Of a DNA stretch of 64,000 nt, positions 11,197 through 23,200 are shown in pieces. The notes beneath the pieces were generated by a model. That model was not told where the DNA came from, ran no database searches, and saw nothing but the letters and a program-made list of their open reading frames with translations. The stretch spans positions 9,612,328 through 9,676,327 of the forward strand of contig NC_134366.1 in NCBI RefSeq assembly GCF_035582795.1, in the 5' to 3' direction. This stretch comes from Mycteria americana. Taxonomy: Eukaryota; Chordata; Aves; Ciconiiformes; Ciconiidae. The first letter of the stretch is position 1, and each line of letters begins with the position of its first letter. A program made the position numbers and the translations under genes.

Positions 11197-14100
11197 GTGA
11201 GTTGCTGACCTCCACGAGTGATACTTTTTTTTTTTTTTTTAATCCCCCCCATCCTCCCGTGGGGAGGCGAGGCGGTGGGGCTGAATTTGTGACCTGTGCG
11301 TGCAGGAGTTTTGCGCTTCCATCGCCTGGAGTAAGTGATGTGAACTCTGGGTTTTGGAAGGATGCACGCCCACTCCAGCTTTATCCACACGCAGGGGCCA
11401 CCCACGCATTTCCCGCGTGTCCAAAGGCTTTTTTTGAGCTGATGCGCTCTGATTGTGGGTAAAGTGTATTTTTCCCGCAGCGCGGCGCGGCCTGGAAGCG
11501 CCAGTGAGCAGCTCCAGCGCCGTGACGCGGAGGTGAGCGTGGAAACACGTGCTCCCCACGCAGCCGCCGCCGTGTCTCAGTGACAGTGTGAGTTCAGTGC
11601 GGGATTCCCCTCCGCCCCACGGCGGGACGCGAGTGGGTGCGGTGGGGCCGCGCCGCGGAGCGCTGCCGCCGCGCGTCACCGCCCCTCGCCGCCCATTGGC
11701 TGTCGGCGAACTGGTGAGTGGCGGGCGGCGCTCGCCATTGGCTGCCGGCGCGAACTGGCCACGGGCTGGGCCGAAAACAAGGAAGTCACGTGCGGCGGCG
11801 CCCGCTGCCCGCCCCGCAGCGCGAAGTACCCCGGAACGCGCGGGCCGCGGTGCGGTTGGCGCATCAGCCGGCACTTCCCCGGTGCTCTGCTCCCTCCTGT
11901 CCTTGTCAGAAGAAAATGAGGCCTTGATGAAGGGTTGGGGGATGAAAAAGGCGGTAAATCTTAGGAAATAAACTCGCTGTCAGCTTTTTAAATTTGCGTT
12001 GAAAGTACTTTAAACAACTCTTCCATGTTTGTTTTTTTTTTAATGCAGTGATACTGTCATGTGCTATTTGTACTTCACAGTAAGGGAGTATGAATAGTAA
12101 ACCATAAACTTGAATGAATGATAAACTGCGTAGTAAAAAGATTGCCACAAGATATGCTCCAGTGAGGGTTCTCATAGTCCTGTCACAGTTGGATTTAAAC
12201 TTTGGCATTCAGCTATTATCGTAAGGTAAAAGCCCTGGTAACTGGCATCAGAATAACCAAACTGTTTCAGCATCAGATCACATGTTTTTCTTAGTGGTAT
12301 GTCTTGTAGCCTTCCTAACGTAGAAGTTATTCCTCTTTATGAATTTAAGGGGGGGGGGGGGGGGGGAGGGATAGGAAAGGAAACAAATGTACATGCTACC
12401 TATAGTTAAAGCAGTGTGTCTAACCCTGGCATTGGTGACAACACATGGAGCTGCAAGGCTTAGAAGAATGAAACTCATCTGGTGTTTGTGCTAGCAACTG
12501 AGCTAACACTAGCCTATGTTTTTCTTCTGCAACCAATTTGCAGAGTGATAAGGATGAGAAAATGCTATATGAGGATAAAAACTTTTGTCTGGTTAATAGT
12601 ACGAGTAGTTATTTCTCCCTGACTTAAATATGACTGGTGGCAGGTGCTTCTTTAAGTTCAGCTCTGCTTTGGTATAAGAATTCATCTGATCTGGATGGCA
12701 GCATAGGCTGACTTGCAGCCCAGCAGAAGGAAGGAAAGCAGCTCTGCCAAGAAACTTTTCAGTCCAGGCAAATATTTAATTCAGGGCCTGATTCACAGCT
12801 CATGAGTAAAGTTCATAAAACTGTCTGCCCTGCACATGAGCAATAAATGCATATTCCATTCCTCACTGTAATTAAGCTTTTTATTATGCTTTGTTATTTA
12901 TTGGTACAAAGCAAGCATCTGCTCAGGATGTCAAATGAGATATGCTCAAGGGAGAAAAGGAGCTTGAAGTCAGATACCTTAACATCGCAATATATATATT
13001 TCTGCTTTAAAGATTCAAACAGAACATTGCTTGTTAGAGTGGGGTTTTTTCTTTTCTAAAGGGGGGGGGGTGGATAATGATTATTTTCTTCATCAGGCTT
13101 ACAGTAGCGTGATAAGCACCTCACTACTTTGTCAAGCACTTACTTGCCAAACTAATATTTAGTAATATTGAAGTAATCATTGTATAACGGTTAGTACAAG
13201 TAGTGTTACTTCTCTTGCAGCTGTCGTTGGCCTGCTGTATCCCTGCATTGACAGCCACCTTGGGGAACCACACAAATTCAAGAGAGAGTGGGCCAGCGTA
13301 ATGCGATGTATAGCAGTTTTCGTTGGCATTAATCATGCAAGTGCTGTATCCTTGAACTAGTTTACATTGTTGCTTGATGTGCTTAGTCTGTTGTCATGAA
13401 ACAGTCTCTCCCATTCACGTCTGGGAGAATTACAAAGGTAAGGATGGTGCTGCTGTCAGAGACATAAACTTCTGTGAGACCTGCACTACACTGCAGTCTA
13501 CTACTTTAAGATAAATAACACAGTTCACTTAAAAGTAGTTGGGGGGGGGGTTCTGGGAAGGGGGAGGGATAGACATAATAGCATGTCTGGTTTAACTGCA
13601 AGTATAACAATCTAAGTTGTGTTATTTTAATCTGTGTGTTGTCTACATCTAATACTTAACACAATTAACTACTGAGGTACACTGAATTGTTCAGTAAGAG
13701 TGTTCTTTGTCTTGAATAGTGATGGCTTGAGCAGAAAACCTAAATTGGCAGGGATAACTGGGTTACATGAGAGAAAAATCCATAGAAGTTATATATGTTA
13801 CAATATAGTATATTCTTTAGATGCTCAGTGTGACAAAAATTAATGTTGCCTTTGCACTCACACCCCAGTCAAAGTCTGCAAGAGCTATGATTGCTCGGCA
13901 GGTCTGAAAACCAGATCCTTAATGTATTGTATTTAGAGATACAGAATCATGCTCACTTTCAGTTTGAGTTCTCCCTGGTTCAGTGTCAGCAGCAGGATGT
14001 CTGCAGACTTAAAAGGATTGTCCTTAACATCTCTTTCCAGAAACTAGATTTTGCAAACAACATCCAGCTGTCCCTGACTCTAGCAGCCTTATCACTGGGT

Positions 14101-17100
14101 CTTTGGTGGACATTTGATCGTTCAAGAAGTGGTCTCGGACTTGGAATTACAATAGCCTTTGTAGCAACTCTGATAACCCAGTTTCTTGTATATAATGGTG
14201 TTTATCAGTAAGTTATGCTTTTAAAATACTGTTTCAACTCTCTTGTCTTAACTAAAAACAAGGGTGCGCATGCACTGGAAGTTAATTATTACCATATTTG
14301 GCATGTTCTTACAAGAAGACTTTCTTTTGTCCAGGGCAGCTAATTGTCCAGTTGTTCCAAATGATCAGATTGAGAACCAGGGGTGGAGGGTGGGGAGCAG
14401 ACAAATTGGGATGTATGTTGAAATGTTAACAGCTTAGTAAACTGAACTTCTCCTGGCTTGGTATATCATTAACTGGCTCTCAGGAGCAAGATTTCTAAAC
14501 TTTGCTGGCTAGGACATTGGGTTTTAGAAGCTTATGAAGTTAACAGACTTAATTTGTTCTCCCTATTTCTTCTCCTATGTTACTGGCTTTTTGTTTGGGC
14601 CTAGGAAGATAATTCTATAGCATCTTGTTAGCATTATGTAAGGTGATGATAATAGCTTGTCTCTAACTTATTTCCTTTTGTTTACTAGGTATACATCCCC
14701 AGATTTTCTTTACATCCGTTCTTGGCTTCCATGTATATTTTTCTCAGGAGGTGTGACTGTAGGAAACATAGGACGCCAACTGGCTATGGTAATTACTGTA
14801 TAATTAGCATTTCCTTTAACAGTCCAAATACTTTCCATTGTTAGTCCAAGAACAAACTATGCCTTTAAGGTTATGACTCACAAATTGACAGAGATGCCTT
14901 CCCAAGAGTTGAAATGTAAGTGTACAACCTGTGCTGCCAGTAGAGTGGGAATTGTCTTAGTAAGTGTTTGAGTATCTTCTGTGTTTAGCTTTTTCCACCA
15001 GCAGCCTAAAGACTGGAATCAGTATGCCGCTTCTGATGAGAATCTTAGTCACTCCTGCTCTGTCAGTACTTTGAATTAACATCAAAGGTAGCTAAAAAAC
15101 TGAGACACAGGTGGGCTTTCTCTAATTATTTATGCAGTAAAGCATTTTTGTTATGTAGATGAAAGGAAACGTCCCTGTATAGCAATAAATTCCACCACTC
15201 CAGAATTAAATATGCTCTTTCTGGTCACTTAAGATGTTGTTCAAGTATCACTCCATATATGGAGTAATATAGTGTAAATTACTCTCTCATTTGCTAGGTT
15301 CTTAAGTAATTATTTCCTTGTAGTGTACTTAAGAGTAAACCTGGCTGTATGCTTGCACATCAGCCTAAGGCTTGGTTGTGAAAAGTGTTCTAACACTGAT
15401 GGATAGTAATAACTAATACTGTATTGATTTAACTTCTGTCTTCTTTGCTACTCAAGTCCTTTATCTGGGAAAATGTCCTTCAAGTATTTAACTTCTCTAA
15501 GGCTGCTGTGGTTTAGGTGCCTTTAATTTTTACTGAAGGAAGGGCATTTGTAGACTTGGGAGTTCCTGAAATATTAGTTTCTGAACTATTTAGTAAGGGG
15601 GAGAGCTGCTTTTTGGGACTGAACCACAAATGGGTAAAAAGATTAGCCTAAAGCTAGCTGTCTTTCCTGGAGCAGGCTTTCTGTCTCTTCTGCCTAGCCT
15701 TTCTTAACCCAGTGGGTGGATGCTCATGTACTTGTAATGTGCATAGTCTGAACCTGATGCTGCAGATGGACAAGCTTGCAGACAAGCTGGGGAAGAGAGC
15801 TTGACCACCACTGGCTAACATTAAAGATCAATTTCTTTAGTATTGATTCTCAGTTACGCTAAATTAACAGTAACGTCTTGTAGAAAAGGCTGTTTGGAAA
15901 AAAAAAAAGCATGGGGCAAATCTACTCCTGTTCTTGAGGTTTTTCTTTCATACTGACTTGATACCAAAGTACAGATTTCCTGGGACCATGGTCACAATCT
16001 TAACTTCACAGGCAATTTTGGTTTGCTCTGAGGTTCTTTAAAATACAAGCTCACTACTGCTCCTTCAAATCCCAGTGGTGTGGACTATCTGCATATATTT
16101 TTTCTTAGGACTACATGTATGGGGGGAAGAGAGGGTATAATTTCTCTTTTTAAATTTGCCACTCACATCATGTGAAAAAGATATATTACTATAGTTTTAT
16201 TTAAGCTTTGCTATTGCAAGCAGAGTCTCAGAATAAAATTATAGTCAGTTACATGCTACAGTTCTAGATTTCACATTGGCATATGCAGTACTTCCAGTTG
16301 CTATGCTTCTTATGTTAGAAAGCAAAGGAAGGGAGCCTTAAAGAAGGAAGAGTTAAAATAAATTTACACACATAAGACTTTCTTTTTTCCTTTGACTTCT
16401 TTTCACCTGAATGTAGTTAAAATCAGACTGGGTCCTGCCTGCAACTCCTGTCAATCTTGTAATTTTCCTTATAAAGAAAGAGGGAAGTTGGTAAGGCAAA
16501 GCATTTCTATTCTGGTTATCTAGAAGGATCTTCTCATGTGTTTTACATTACCATTACTTAGTCTGGAAAAACTTGGAGAAGCCCAACACTTTCATAGGAA
16601 CACTTCTGCAAGTCACTGTGAAGCATTCAGGGCTTGAAATTCAAAGAATTCCACTTCTAAAACAGAATGGTAGCATTCAGTCTACTAGGTCTTTCTTCTA
16701 TAGAGATGACCCAAAAGCATGTCTGTTTTGTCAGCCATTGTGAATGTGGCAGGAAGATGGAATATCGCATTTTTTTAAACCTGAATAAACCAGTTATTTT
16801 TGTAGCTATATTCTCCTGTAGTCCCTGAGCTGTTTGGCTGCATGTGGTAGCTGCAGATCAAACAGTAGATGCTTTCTGGGCATGTCTAGAGTAGAAGGTG
16901 GCACCTGTGGAAAATATTCCAGTGGAGTGAAGTTGCCTTGGTTCTTCCTCAGCCCCTGCCTAGCTTTTGCAGTTAGAAGAGAAATTAGAAGTAGAATGAG
17001 AAGTGTCCCTGAGACATCCCCTCCCATCCTGAGAAGCGTTAGCTGGGGGGTGCTTGCTGCTTTTGAGTCACTGGATTTCAAGGGAGCTTACATGCAGTAG

Positions 17101-18065
17101 CCAAGTGCAGTGTTACCTTTAAGCAAACCTGCTGTTAGCAGAGGGGCTTCGGTTTTGTTTGTTGGGGTTGTTTGGTGGTTTGTTTTTTTTTTTTGCTATC
17201 AGCTTGAGGATGAAATCCAACGTTTTCTTTAATAGTGTGATTTCAAAAGAAAAGGTGAAGGTGCTGCTGCCACCATCAGCTCTCACTGCTCATTATGACA
17301 CCTAAAGTTGCTCAGTCAGTGCTCATCAGCTGGGTTAAATGGATGGCAACAGTTCATTTTGAGTTGTAGCCATCATTCTCAACATCTGCCAAACTAGGGT
17401 GGTATTCAGAACTTGGACCTCACAAATATATATTGTTTGCTACTGCTTGAAGCTGCAGTACTATGAATGTGTTCAGTACTGGGAAATACACTGGCATTTT
17501 GGCTCTAGAATGAGAAGAACATATTGCAAGCTTTGTTTTAAAGAAATGTTGGTTAAATTTCTTACACTGACATACTGTAGGGTTTCATACTGGAAAAGGG
17601 ACTTAGGAGGAAATGAGTAAGTCTATTTTCCAATCAAAGCCTGGTATCAGATAAAATAACTTACTCTTGAAGACGGTTTGAAAGATGGCTGTTAAAAAAA
17701 AAACTGAATTAATGCCCATTAAGTGAAGCACTGTGTACCTTCTGCTAAGAAATAAACTGAGATAGGGAGGAAAGCTAACAGAGTCTTCTAAAAAGCAGTG
17801 TGATTGGTAGGATTTAGCAGATGCACTAATTGAGTCAGCACAGACCCATAGTGACTTTTTTGTCCACAGTTAAGGAGCACGTCCTTGTTGAGCTTTTATA
17901 AGAAGCCATGTCTGGTAGGTCATTGTCAGCCTAACTGAAGCTAGTTGACTATTTAATCATTGCAAGTATTGCATAATGTAGTCACTTATCAGATGGCATT
18001 AAAATATAACACGTGTTTGGTTTTTTTATCCATAGGGTATTCCAGAGAAACCACACAATGACTAA
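10806..18065 (+). CDS. INSIG1: INSIG1, insulin-induced gene 1 protein (spliced, 5 coding exons)
   Basis: The coding sequence joins 10806-11196, 13221-13345, 14041-14207, 14689-14788 and 18036-18065 (813 nt, 270 aa). All junctions are GT-AG with phases 1, 0, 2 and 0. The product is a six-span ER membrane protein that, when sterols are high, binds SCAP to hold SREBP in the ER and recruits HMG-CoA reductase to ubiquitin ligases. It reads like vertebrate INSIG1 from start ([11 protein letters not shown]) to end (GIPEKPHND). Residues corresponding to human sites are kept: Asp198 (human Asp205, needed for SCAP binding), Ser200 (human Ser207, reported phosphosite), Lys149 and Lys151 (human Lys156/158, ubiquitin sites). 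The conserved core runs from about residue 78; the N-terminal region (54-75) is a Ser/Thr-rich stretch that differs from mammals. At 270 aa it is 7 residues shorter than human. No frameshift or premature stop is seen. INSIG2 is excluded by the N-terminus and C-terminus. Confidence 0.97.
11640..11800 (+). promoter_or_regulatory. INSIG1: Intronic CpG island with duplicated CCAAT module
   Basis: Two nearly identical modules follow each other: CATTGGCTGTCGGCGAACTGG (11694-11714, core given by ATTGG at 11695) and a copy at 11736-11758 that differs by one substitution and a 2-bp insertion. Downstream are an ETS-like GGAAGT (11781-11786) overlapping an E-box in TCACGTG (11786-11792). A GTCACC word sits upstream at 11675. 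This looks like an alternative promoter or sterol/NF-Y enhancer. Transcription from it is not proven. Confidence 0.45.
12349..12366 (+). repeat. G18 homopolymer in INSIG1 intron 2
   Basis: Eighteen consecutive G residues lie on the coding strand, followed by AGGG. Two further G10 runs occur at 13061-13070 (same intron) and 13541-13550 (next intron). Length is likely polymorphic and error-prone in sequencing. Confidence 0.9.
13221..13345 (+). CDS. INSIG1: INSIG1 exon 3: codons 131-172
   Basis: The 125-nt exon is bounded by TTGCAG and GTATCC. It encodes [19 protein letters not shown] and onward to GINHASA, covering the end of transmembrane segment 2, the cytosolic loop with the two ubiquitin-acceptor lysines (149 and 151) and most of segment 3. 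The reading frame closes exactly to phase 0. Confidence 0.97.
13346..14040 (+). other. INSIG1: INSIG1 intron 3 (phase 0)
   Basis: The intron is 695 bp, with donor GTATCC, a weaker match than the other donors, and acceptor CTCTTTCCAG. It holds a G10 run at 13541-13550. The frame of the next exon stays open leftward into the intron to about 13891, but that part is not coding. Confidence 0.9.
14041..14207 (+). CDS. INSIG1: INSIG1 exon 4: codons 173-228
   Basis: This exon begins [10 protein letters not shown] and ends in the split codon for Gln228. It encodes transmembrane segments 4 and 5 and the loop between them with [12 protein letters not shown]. That loop holds Asp198, equivalent to human Asp205, and Ser200, equivalent to human Ser207. 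The acceptor ends at 14040 and the donor is GTAAGT at 14208, phase 2. Confidence 0.97.
14208..14688 (+). other. INSIG1: INSIG1 intron 4 (phase 2)
   Basis: This 481-bp intron opens with GTAAGT and closes with TTTACTAG. No other feature is seen in it. Confidence 0.9.
14689..14788 (+). CDS. INSIG1: INSIG1 exon 5: codons 228-261
   Basis: The 100-nt exon starts with the last base of the Gln228 codon and encodes [15 protein letters not shown] and onward through NIGRQLAM. It forms the last loop and transmembrane segment 6. The donor is GTAATT at 14789, phase 0. Confidence 0.97.
14789..18035 (+). other. INSIG1: INSIG1 intron 5 (phase 0)
   Basis: This is the longest intron (3247 bp), AT-rich with a T-run at 17183-17194. 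It ends with TTTTTTTATCCATAG. Open frames near 16.8-17.1 kb on both strands have no family resemblance. No repeat family or RNA gene is recognised. Confidence 0.9.
18036..18065 (+). CDS. INSIG1: INSIG1 exon 6, coding part: codons 262-270 and stop
   Basis: Nine codons give GIPEKPHND, then TAA at 18063-18065. It matches the cytosolic C-terminal tail of INSIG1 (human ends GVPEKPHSD) and not that of INSIG2. The acceptor ends at 18035. Confidence 0.95.
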   Translation, partial: GIPEKPHND

Positions 18066-19930
18066 ATCTTTGAAGAAGAGAGGACAGTGCCAGTGTGAAA
18101 GCAACATTACGAAGATGTGTTCCTGTTCTAAATTGAAGATTATTTAGAGAAAATAATCTCTTTATGGGCTCACTGCACACATGACTTGTGGAAAAAATAT
18201 TAATCCACTCTTAGAATAGCCAAGTGAAATTAACTGCTTATCTTGAAATCTTACCCTGATTTACTGCATAAGCATTTGCTTATGGCTGTTCTCTGGAAGA
18301 GTTTAACACCAAGTTGCGTACAACTGTTCAGGCTAAGTGGCAGTTTTCCAAGTATTAGATTCCAATGTAAGTTATTGAAGCAGCTGCCGTATTTTAAAGC
18401 CTTGAAACTGAAATTTAATTACAAGCTCTTGTATCAGTGCCCAAAGGAAGTAGATCGATGGTGCTTAACAATGATGAAGTATGGTTTAATAGGAATAGTA
18501 TTTATCCAAATCTTTAAAAAATAGGGTTATTTAAAAATAAGAGTGATTGAAACAGATTAAAGGCATTGCAATAATGCTTTTAGGAGTCTTATGAAGGAAT
18601 CATGCCCTTGTAATGCTGCATTAAGTGAAATTCTGACTGGAAATTTCATTACTTCTGAAGCTTGCAGTCAGATTTGCAAGAATCAAGTTCTGGCCCCAAT
18701 TCAGTAAGAAATTTAAGTGTGCGTGAGTACTCCTGCTTAATTAGATGTATGCTTCAGTATCTCACTGAAGGAGGTCTTGGGTATCTTAAATGTCTGGTGT
18801 CACTGAAAAAACGTGCATTGAAGGCCATTGCTTGGCCACTGAACATATGCCCCCAACTCCTTGGATCTGCAGTTTCTTCCTAGAGGTGTCCTTGATCTTG
18901 TTTCTGTTTGAGTCAGGGTTTTGACTGAAATGATTGGAAACAGAAGCGGGCATAAAATGTGATTTAAACTGTCTGTGAAGAATAGCAAACAGCTTGTTTT
19001 CTCAGTTCAGTTTCTGAAAGAGATCACTACTTGTTTTTTCACAACCCTATAGAACTTGCAATCTGTGATTGCCTTCTTAAAACAAAAAAAGTGCTTATGT
19101 CACTACATTAAACATTTGGTGTTTCTTAATACTTAGTTCTGGTGAGCACAATGTATTCATTTGATAGCTTAGACCACAGGAGACCTAAATAGCAAGTATT
19201 AGGTCTTAAAGTTGAAGTGCAATGTACAGTAAATCTGAGCCTCATGTTCTCTTCAATATCGATCATTTCTTATGAGAGATTAAAGAGAAAAGGGTTCTGA
19301 GTTCATTTCAATGCTGCATGGAGTCAAATGGAGCAATAATTTATTTAACTAGTAAAGCTAGTTTTGTTGTATCTTTCATTGAACCCAAATTTTTAGAAAT
19401 ACTCCAGTTTTGTGGTTATGGTGTACTTGTAAACTTTTATGGATTTGCCTTTTTGTATTATGCAAATTTTTTTGTGTTCATTTCCAATCTTACATGGTTT
19501 CAGATACAGTTAGAGGCATCGGTTAAAGACTGACCCATCAAAAAAGATGTTGAGGCAAGGTAGCAGTGTTCTGGCTGTTTTCACTCTTCTAAGGGAATGC
19601 TATAACTGCTGCTTGTGCTTTTTTTTTTTGTAGCAGGAAAAGTTTAGCACAAAGTCTGTATTACAGAGCGGACCCCAATTCTAATCTTGCTTTGGTGTAA
19701 ATCAAGAGTAATTTCATTGGTATAAGAACCTTCCTCAAATGTTTAAAACCTAAATAATCACATTTTATAGGACTACTTGAAGAAATTATGTCCTCAGATC
19801 AGGACTGGATCAGCTCAGCTGTTTTAAGAAGTATGCTACCTGCTGGGGAGGCAGTTTGTAATCATCTTGAAACCACTTTCAAAACGTTATAAAACCAGAT
19901 GTAAATAAAGGTGACAGTGATCTCTACAGC
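18066..19930 (+). other. INSIG1: INSIG1 3'UTR (end approximate)
   Basis: Non-coding AT-rich sequence follows the stop codon. It is continuous to the first good poly(A) signal at 19904, giving about 1.86 kb, similar in size to the long 3'UTR of mammalian INSIG1. Several ATTTA words are present, as is common in short-lived transcripts such as this one. A longer form ending near 20220 is possible. Confidence 0.7.
19904..19909 (+). terminator. INSIG1: Candidate INSIG1 poly(A) signal AATAAA
   Basis: A canonical AATAAA is followed 30 bp later by a TG/T-rich stretch around TGTTTGATTG, the usual downstream element. It lies 1.84 kb after the stop codon. Confidence 0.6.
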
Positions 19931-20194
19931 TGTTTGATTGATAGAGAAGTATTTAAGATTTATTTGTAAAGACTGAACCTAAATCTGTATGTGTTAGAAA
20001 TAATGCAGCCAAAAATGTAAGTCAAAAGTTCATTTTTTGCCAATACTTCTGAGTATCTTAACCAAAGTGATTTAAGTTTGGAAGAGGCAGGAGGGGAGTG
20101 AAGAAAATTTGCACTATTCTGAATTTGAACACTTAAATTCTCATTCTTACTGATAAGTTTTCAGCGGTGTGTTTGGTTTTACACTTTTTTTACT

Positions 20195-20200
20195 ATTAAA
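20195..20200 (+). terminator. INSIG1: Possible distal INSIG1 poly(A) signal ATTAAA
   Basis: The variant signal ATTAAA is preceded by a T-rich run and followed by TG-rich sequence. It may give a second, longer 3'UTR isoform. Confidence 0.35.
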
Positions 20201-20224
20201 GTTTTAAGATCAAGTCATGCTTGC

Positions 20225-23200
20225 CTTGGATTCTCTGTATTAGCATTATGCAGCAATCTTTCTTGAAAAGGACAGTTGTTACTGTTGCCTAGCAAACTGT
20301 CATGCATACTCAGTAGTTTTAAAAAAAAAAAAAATCCTGAACTGATTTTAGAGATTAGCTTTTAGAGGGGTTTCCAGCTTGGGTTATACAGCTGAAGAAA
20401 AACAGTCTTGCTACTGTGCCAAGAACACGGCATAAGTGTGTGTTATGGTTATGTGACGTAAGGTACAGAATCTTACTACCATTGTCTTCCAAGACACTGA
20501 AATTCATAATTTGAAACAAAATATGGAGGGGAGAGGGTAAACATGCAAATTCCTGTTGAGGCTTGGTTATCTGCAGTAATGACTACTAAACTCCAAAGCA
20601 TCTTAAAGAGTGCAAAGAGTAGGAATGAGTAAGCACAGCTAGTAAGGTTAAGCAATTCTAAAACTTGCATCATCTGGTTTAGGGAAGATAGCATCTTGCA
20701 AATTTAGACAAAGCTTTCAATTTTACTGCACTTCAGTATTTTATTTCAGACTTCTGGAAGCTGCTACGTTTGTGGTGGAAACAGTAGAATGGCTTTTTGG
20801 TCAATCTTCATATCAGTACAGAGTTTGTTGGCTTAGGTGAAGAAGGCTTCATTAGGAACTTAACTATTTTAGCTTAAATAGCTTGTGCTTGCTTAACTTC
20901 AGTGTGTGCTCCATGGCAGCTGAGGAGCTAGCTGTTAACAGCTCCAGTCTGAGAATGGCCCAGATCATCCAGGTACATTGTTTTCCCTCAAACTCTACTC
21001 AGATTTTGTCAAAAGGAATTAAAAATACATATTACAAAAAAAATGCGGGATACAGCCTGGTCTTGGAGAACTAGGACGTGATGGTCTCCTTTTGAGACAG
21101 GAAAGTGTGTACAAGGTTTCTAAAGGAAAAAAAAAAACCCAAGTCTTCCCAGCAAGAATGATTATTTGACGTGTGCATAGTTCCTGCAAATTCATTCAGT
21201 AGGTTATTCAGCCTTCGGCTTTAAGCATGGGGATTTGCAGGTGCTAAATTAGCCACAGGAGGGCCCATAGTCTGCTCTCTGAATACAACAGGAGCATATT
21301 GGGATGAATAATGAAATTAAGTCTCAATTGCCTTACTGCACATCAGAGTAGCTCCAAAATTCATGAGAACAAAGCATTACATGCTGGACTAATTGAACAA
21401 AGCGTACTTTATGTAAGAGATCATGGAGGGGCCTGTCTTGGAAACCTGTGAGAGGTATGGGTGATCACAGGTTCTTCCAGCTAAAAGGTCAAGAAAGGTA
21501 CCTATAGGTGATGGTGATTTCTCTGGGCAATGAAGGACCACATGAGTTGCCCCATACCTAGTTTGGAGTCCATCCCCTGCGTTTAAATCCTCCTGTTGTG
21601 CAGTGATGATGTTCTGTCTTCATGGGCTACAGCTGGGGACAGGTGAATTATATGCAAGAAAACCACAGTCCCTCATGCCTGTCTGTGTGATAAGGAAGTT
21701 TGTAGGTTGTGATGGTGCTACTGGCCGGGTCTGGTTAACTTTCAAAGACAGAATTCAAAGTATGTGTGATAATTCCTATAAATAATGCATTACTGCCCAA
21801 AAAGTCCTAAAGGGTCAGAGCTCACATGAGTTTTACTCAGTAGAGTTTTTCTCCGGCTGCAAATCATGTTTTCTCTATTATAGTAAGTCATGCCTGTCTA
21901 TAAAGTAGTTGGAGTGCTATTATATTGTTACCTTAAATATCACACAAGGGCTACAGAGATTATACCAATTGCTATGTTTCCTAGGGATTCAAATACCAGT
22001 TACAAATTGGCATTTCTGCACAGAAATCAAACACGGCTACGTCATTTTGTACCAGGTCAGTACCTGGTCAGTGGCTCCAGCGCAGCCCTGTGGCAGCTGG
22101 GTGAGCACCTCTCGGGCCAGCCTGGTGTGGCTTGGAGCTGGAAAGGGAGGTCAGCTCCTGTAGCTGCTCCAGGGATGCTCCAGGCTTCCTCTTCCCAAAA
22201 GCAATAGATGTTGAGTATTGTTTGTGCTGATGTCGATTATTTGTTTTCTAACTGGTCAAAAGCAGCTGAGCAGCTCAAACAGCAAGAACTGTAATAATCG
22301 CAGAATGAATTACAGCTGGCCTGCATTGTGCTGGGGAGGATGGAGGAGAGGAAAGGGTTTTTTCCACCCTTTCTCTCCAGTTTACCACCAGACAGAAAAA
22401 TCACACGCTCCTGCATTGCAGAATCTGGCTTGGGACAACCACAGCTTGGAGAGGACTTTATCCTGCAATGCAGAAAGGCCCACAGCCAACTGGGAACATG
22501 CCCAGCAGTACCTACAGCCTTTCCTACCCATCACCAAAGAATTGCTGGGACATACAGGATTGAACAAGGGGGTTGTGATCCCTTTGGGGGTGGGGGAATA
22601 CTCCTAAACCTTGGACTTGGACACAAAGATGTTACGTTACAAACAGAGGTCATTAGGAGATGCTGAGATCTCTGAGAGAGGTCCCTGAGGTTTGGGTTTT
22701 CCTGGACACGTTAGGGTGCTCCTCAGCTCGTCACTTGAAATCCATTGGTCTGGCCCATGATGCGGGGTTTTGTGGATTCCCGTTGCTTCTTGTTGCTACA
22801 GGCTGGCACGTATGTGAGGGCAACTGCCCAAACACGGCACTACCTGTTCACGTCTTCCAGTGATGACAGAAGTCTTCCATCAGAGGTGACTGTGGGAGAT
22901 CTGCCACTGACTGCAGTAACAACAAGACCAGACCCTTATTTTTTTTGCATGAAGACAAGACCTCCAAGCATGAAGTTGGGGTCCACTGAAACACTTGTTA
23001 CCATCTTGAAATGCATTGTTTTGATTCTGACCTCTGAAAAGTGGTCCAAGTTGTTTAACAGTACAATGTTTTACCAATTCAAAAATCTAAACCGTGCTGT
23101 TTTATAAAATTGGGATGAGCAATTTCAATTTCCAAATTTTTTTCCCCATTATTTTTCATGTTACAGAAATTCGTAAGAAACTGTTGGTTTAGGAATTATC

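Larger units (their letters stand above)
9590..11900. other. INSIG1: CpG-island complex of INSIG1
   Basis: Sequence from about 9.6 to 11.9 kb is very rich in G+C and CpG, in contrast to AT-rich DNA on either side. It covers the promoter, the non-coding first exon, the first coding exon and the start of the next intron. There appear to be two peaks, one over 9780-10720 around the transcription start and one over 11460-11860 inside the intron. GC-rich open frames on both strands here are compositional artefacts. Confidence 0.85.
11197..13220 (+). other. INSIG1: INSIG1 intron 2 (phase 1)
   Basis: The intron begins GTGAGT and ends TTGCAG. Its first 700 bp are GC-rich and contain a second island with CCAAT boxes. 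The rest is AT-rich with two long G-homopolymers on the coding strand. A T-run lies at 11226-11240. No additional coding exon is seen. Confidence 0.9.

Noticed and set aside
16806..17100. Overlapping 88-91 codon frames on both strands inside INSIG1 intron 5
   Set aside because: Opposite-strand overlap, no homology and no suitable splice sites; probably chance.
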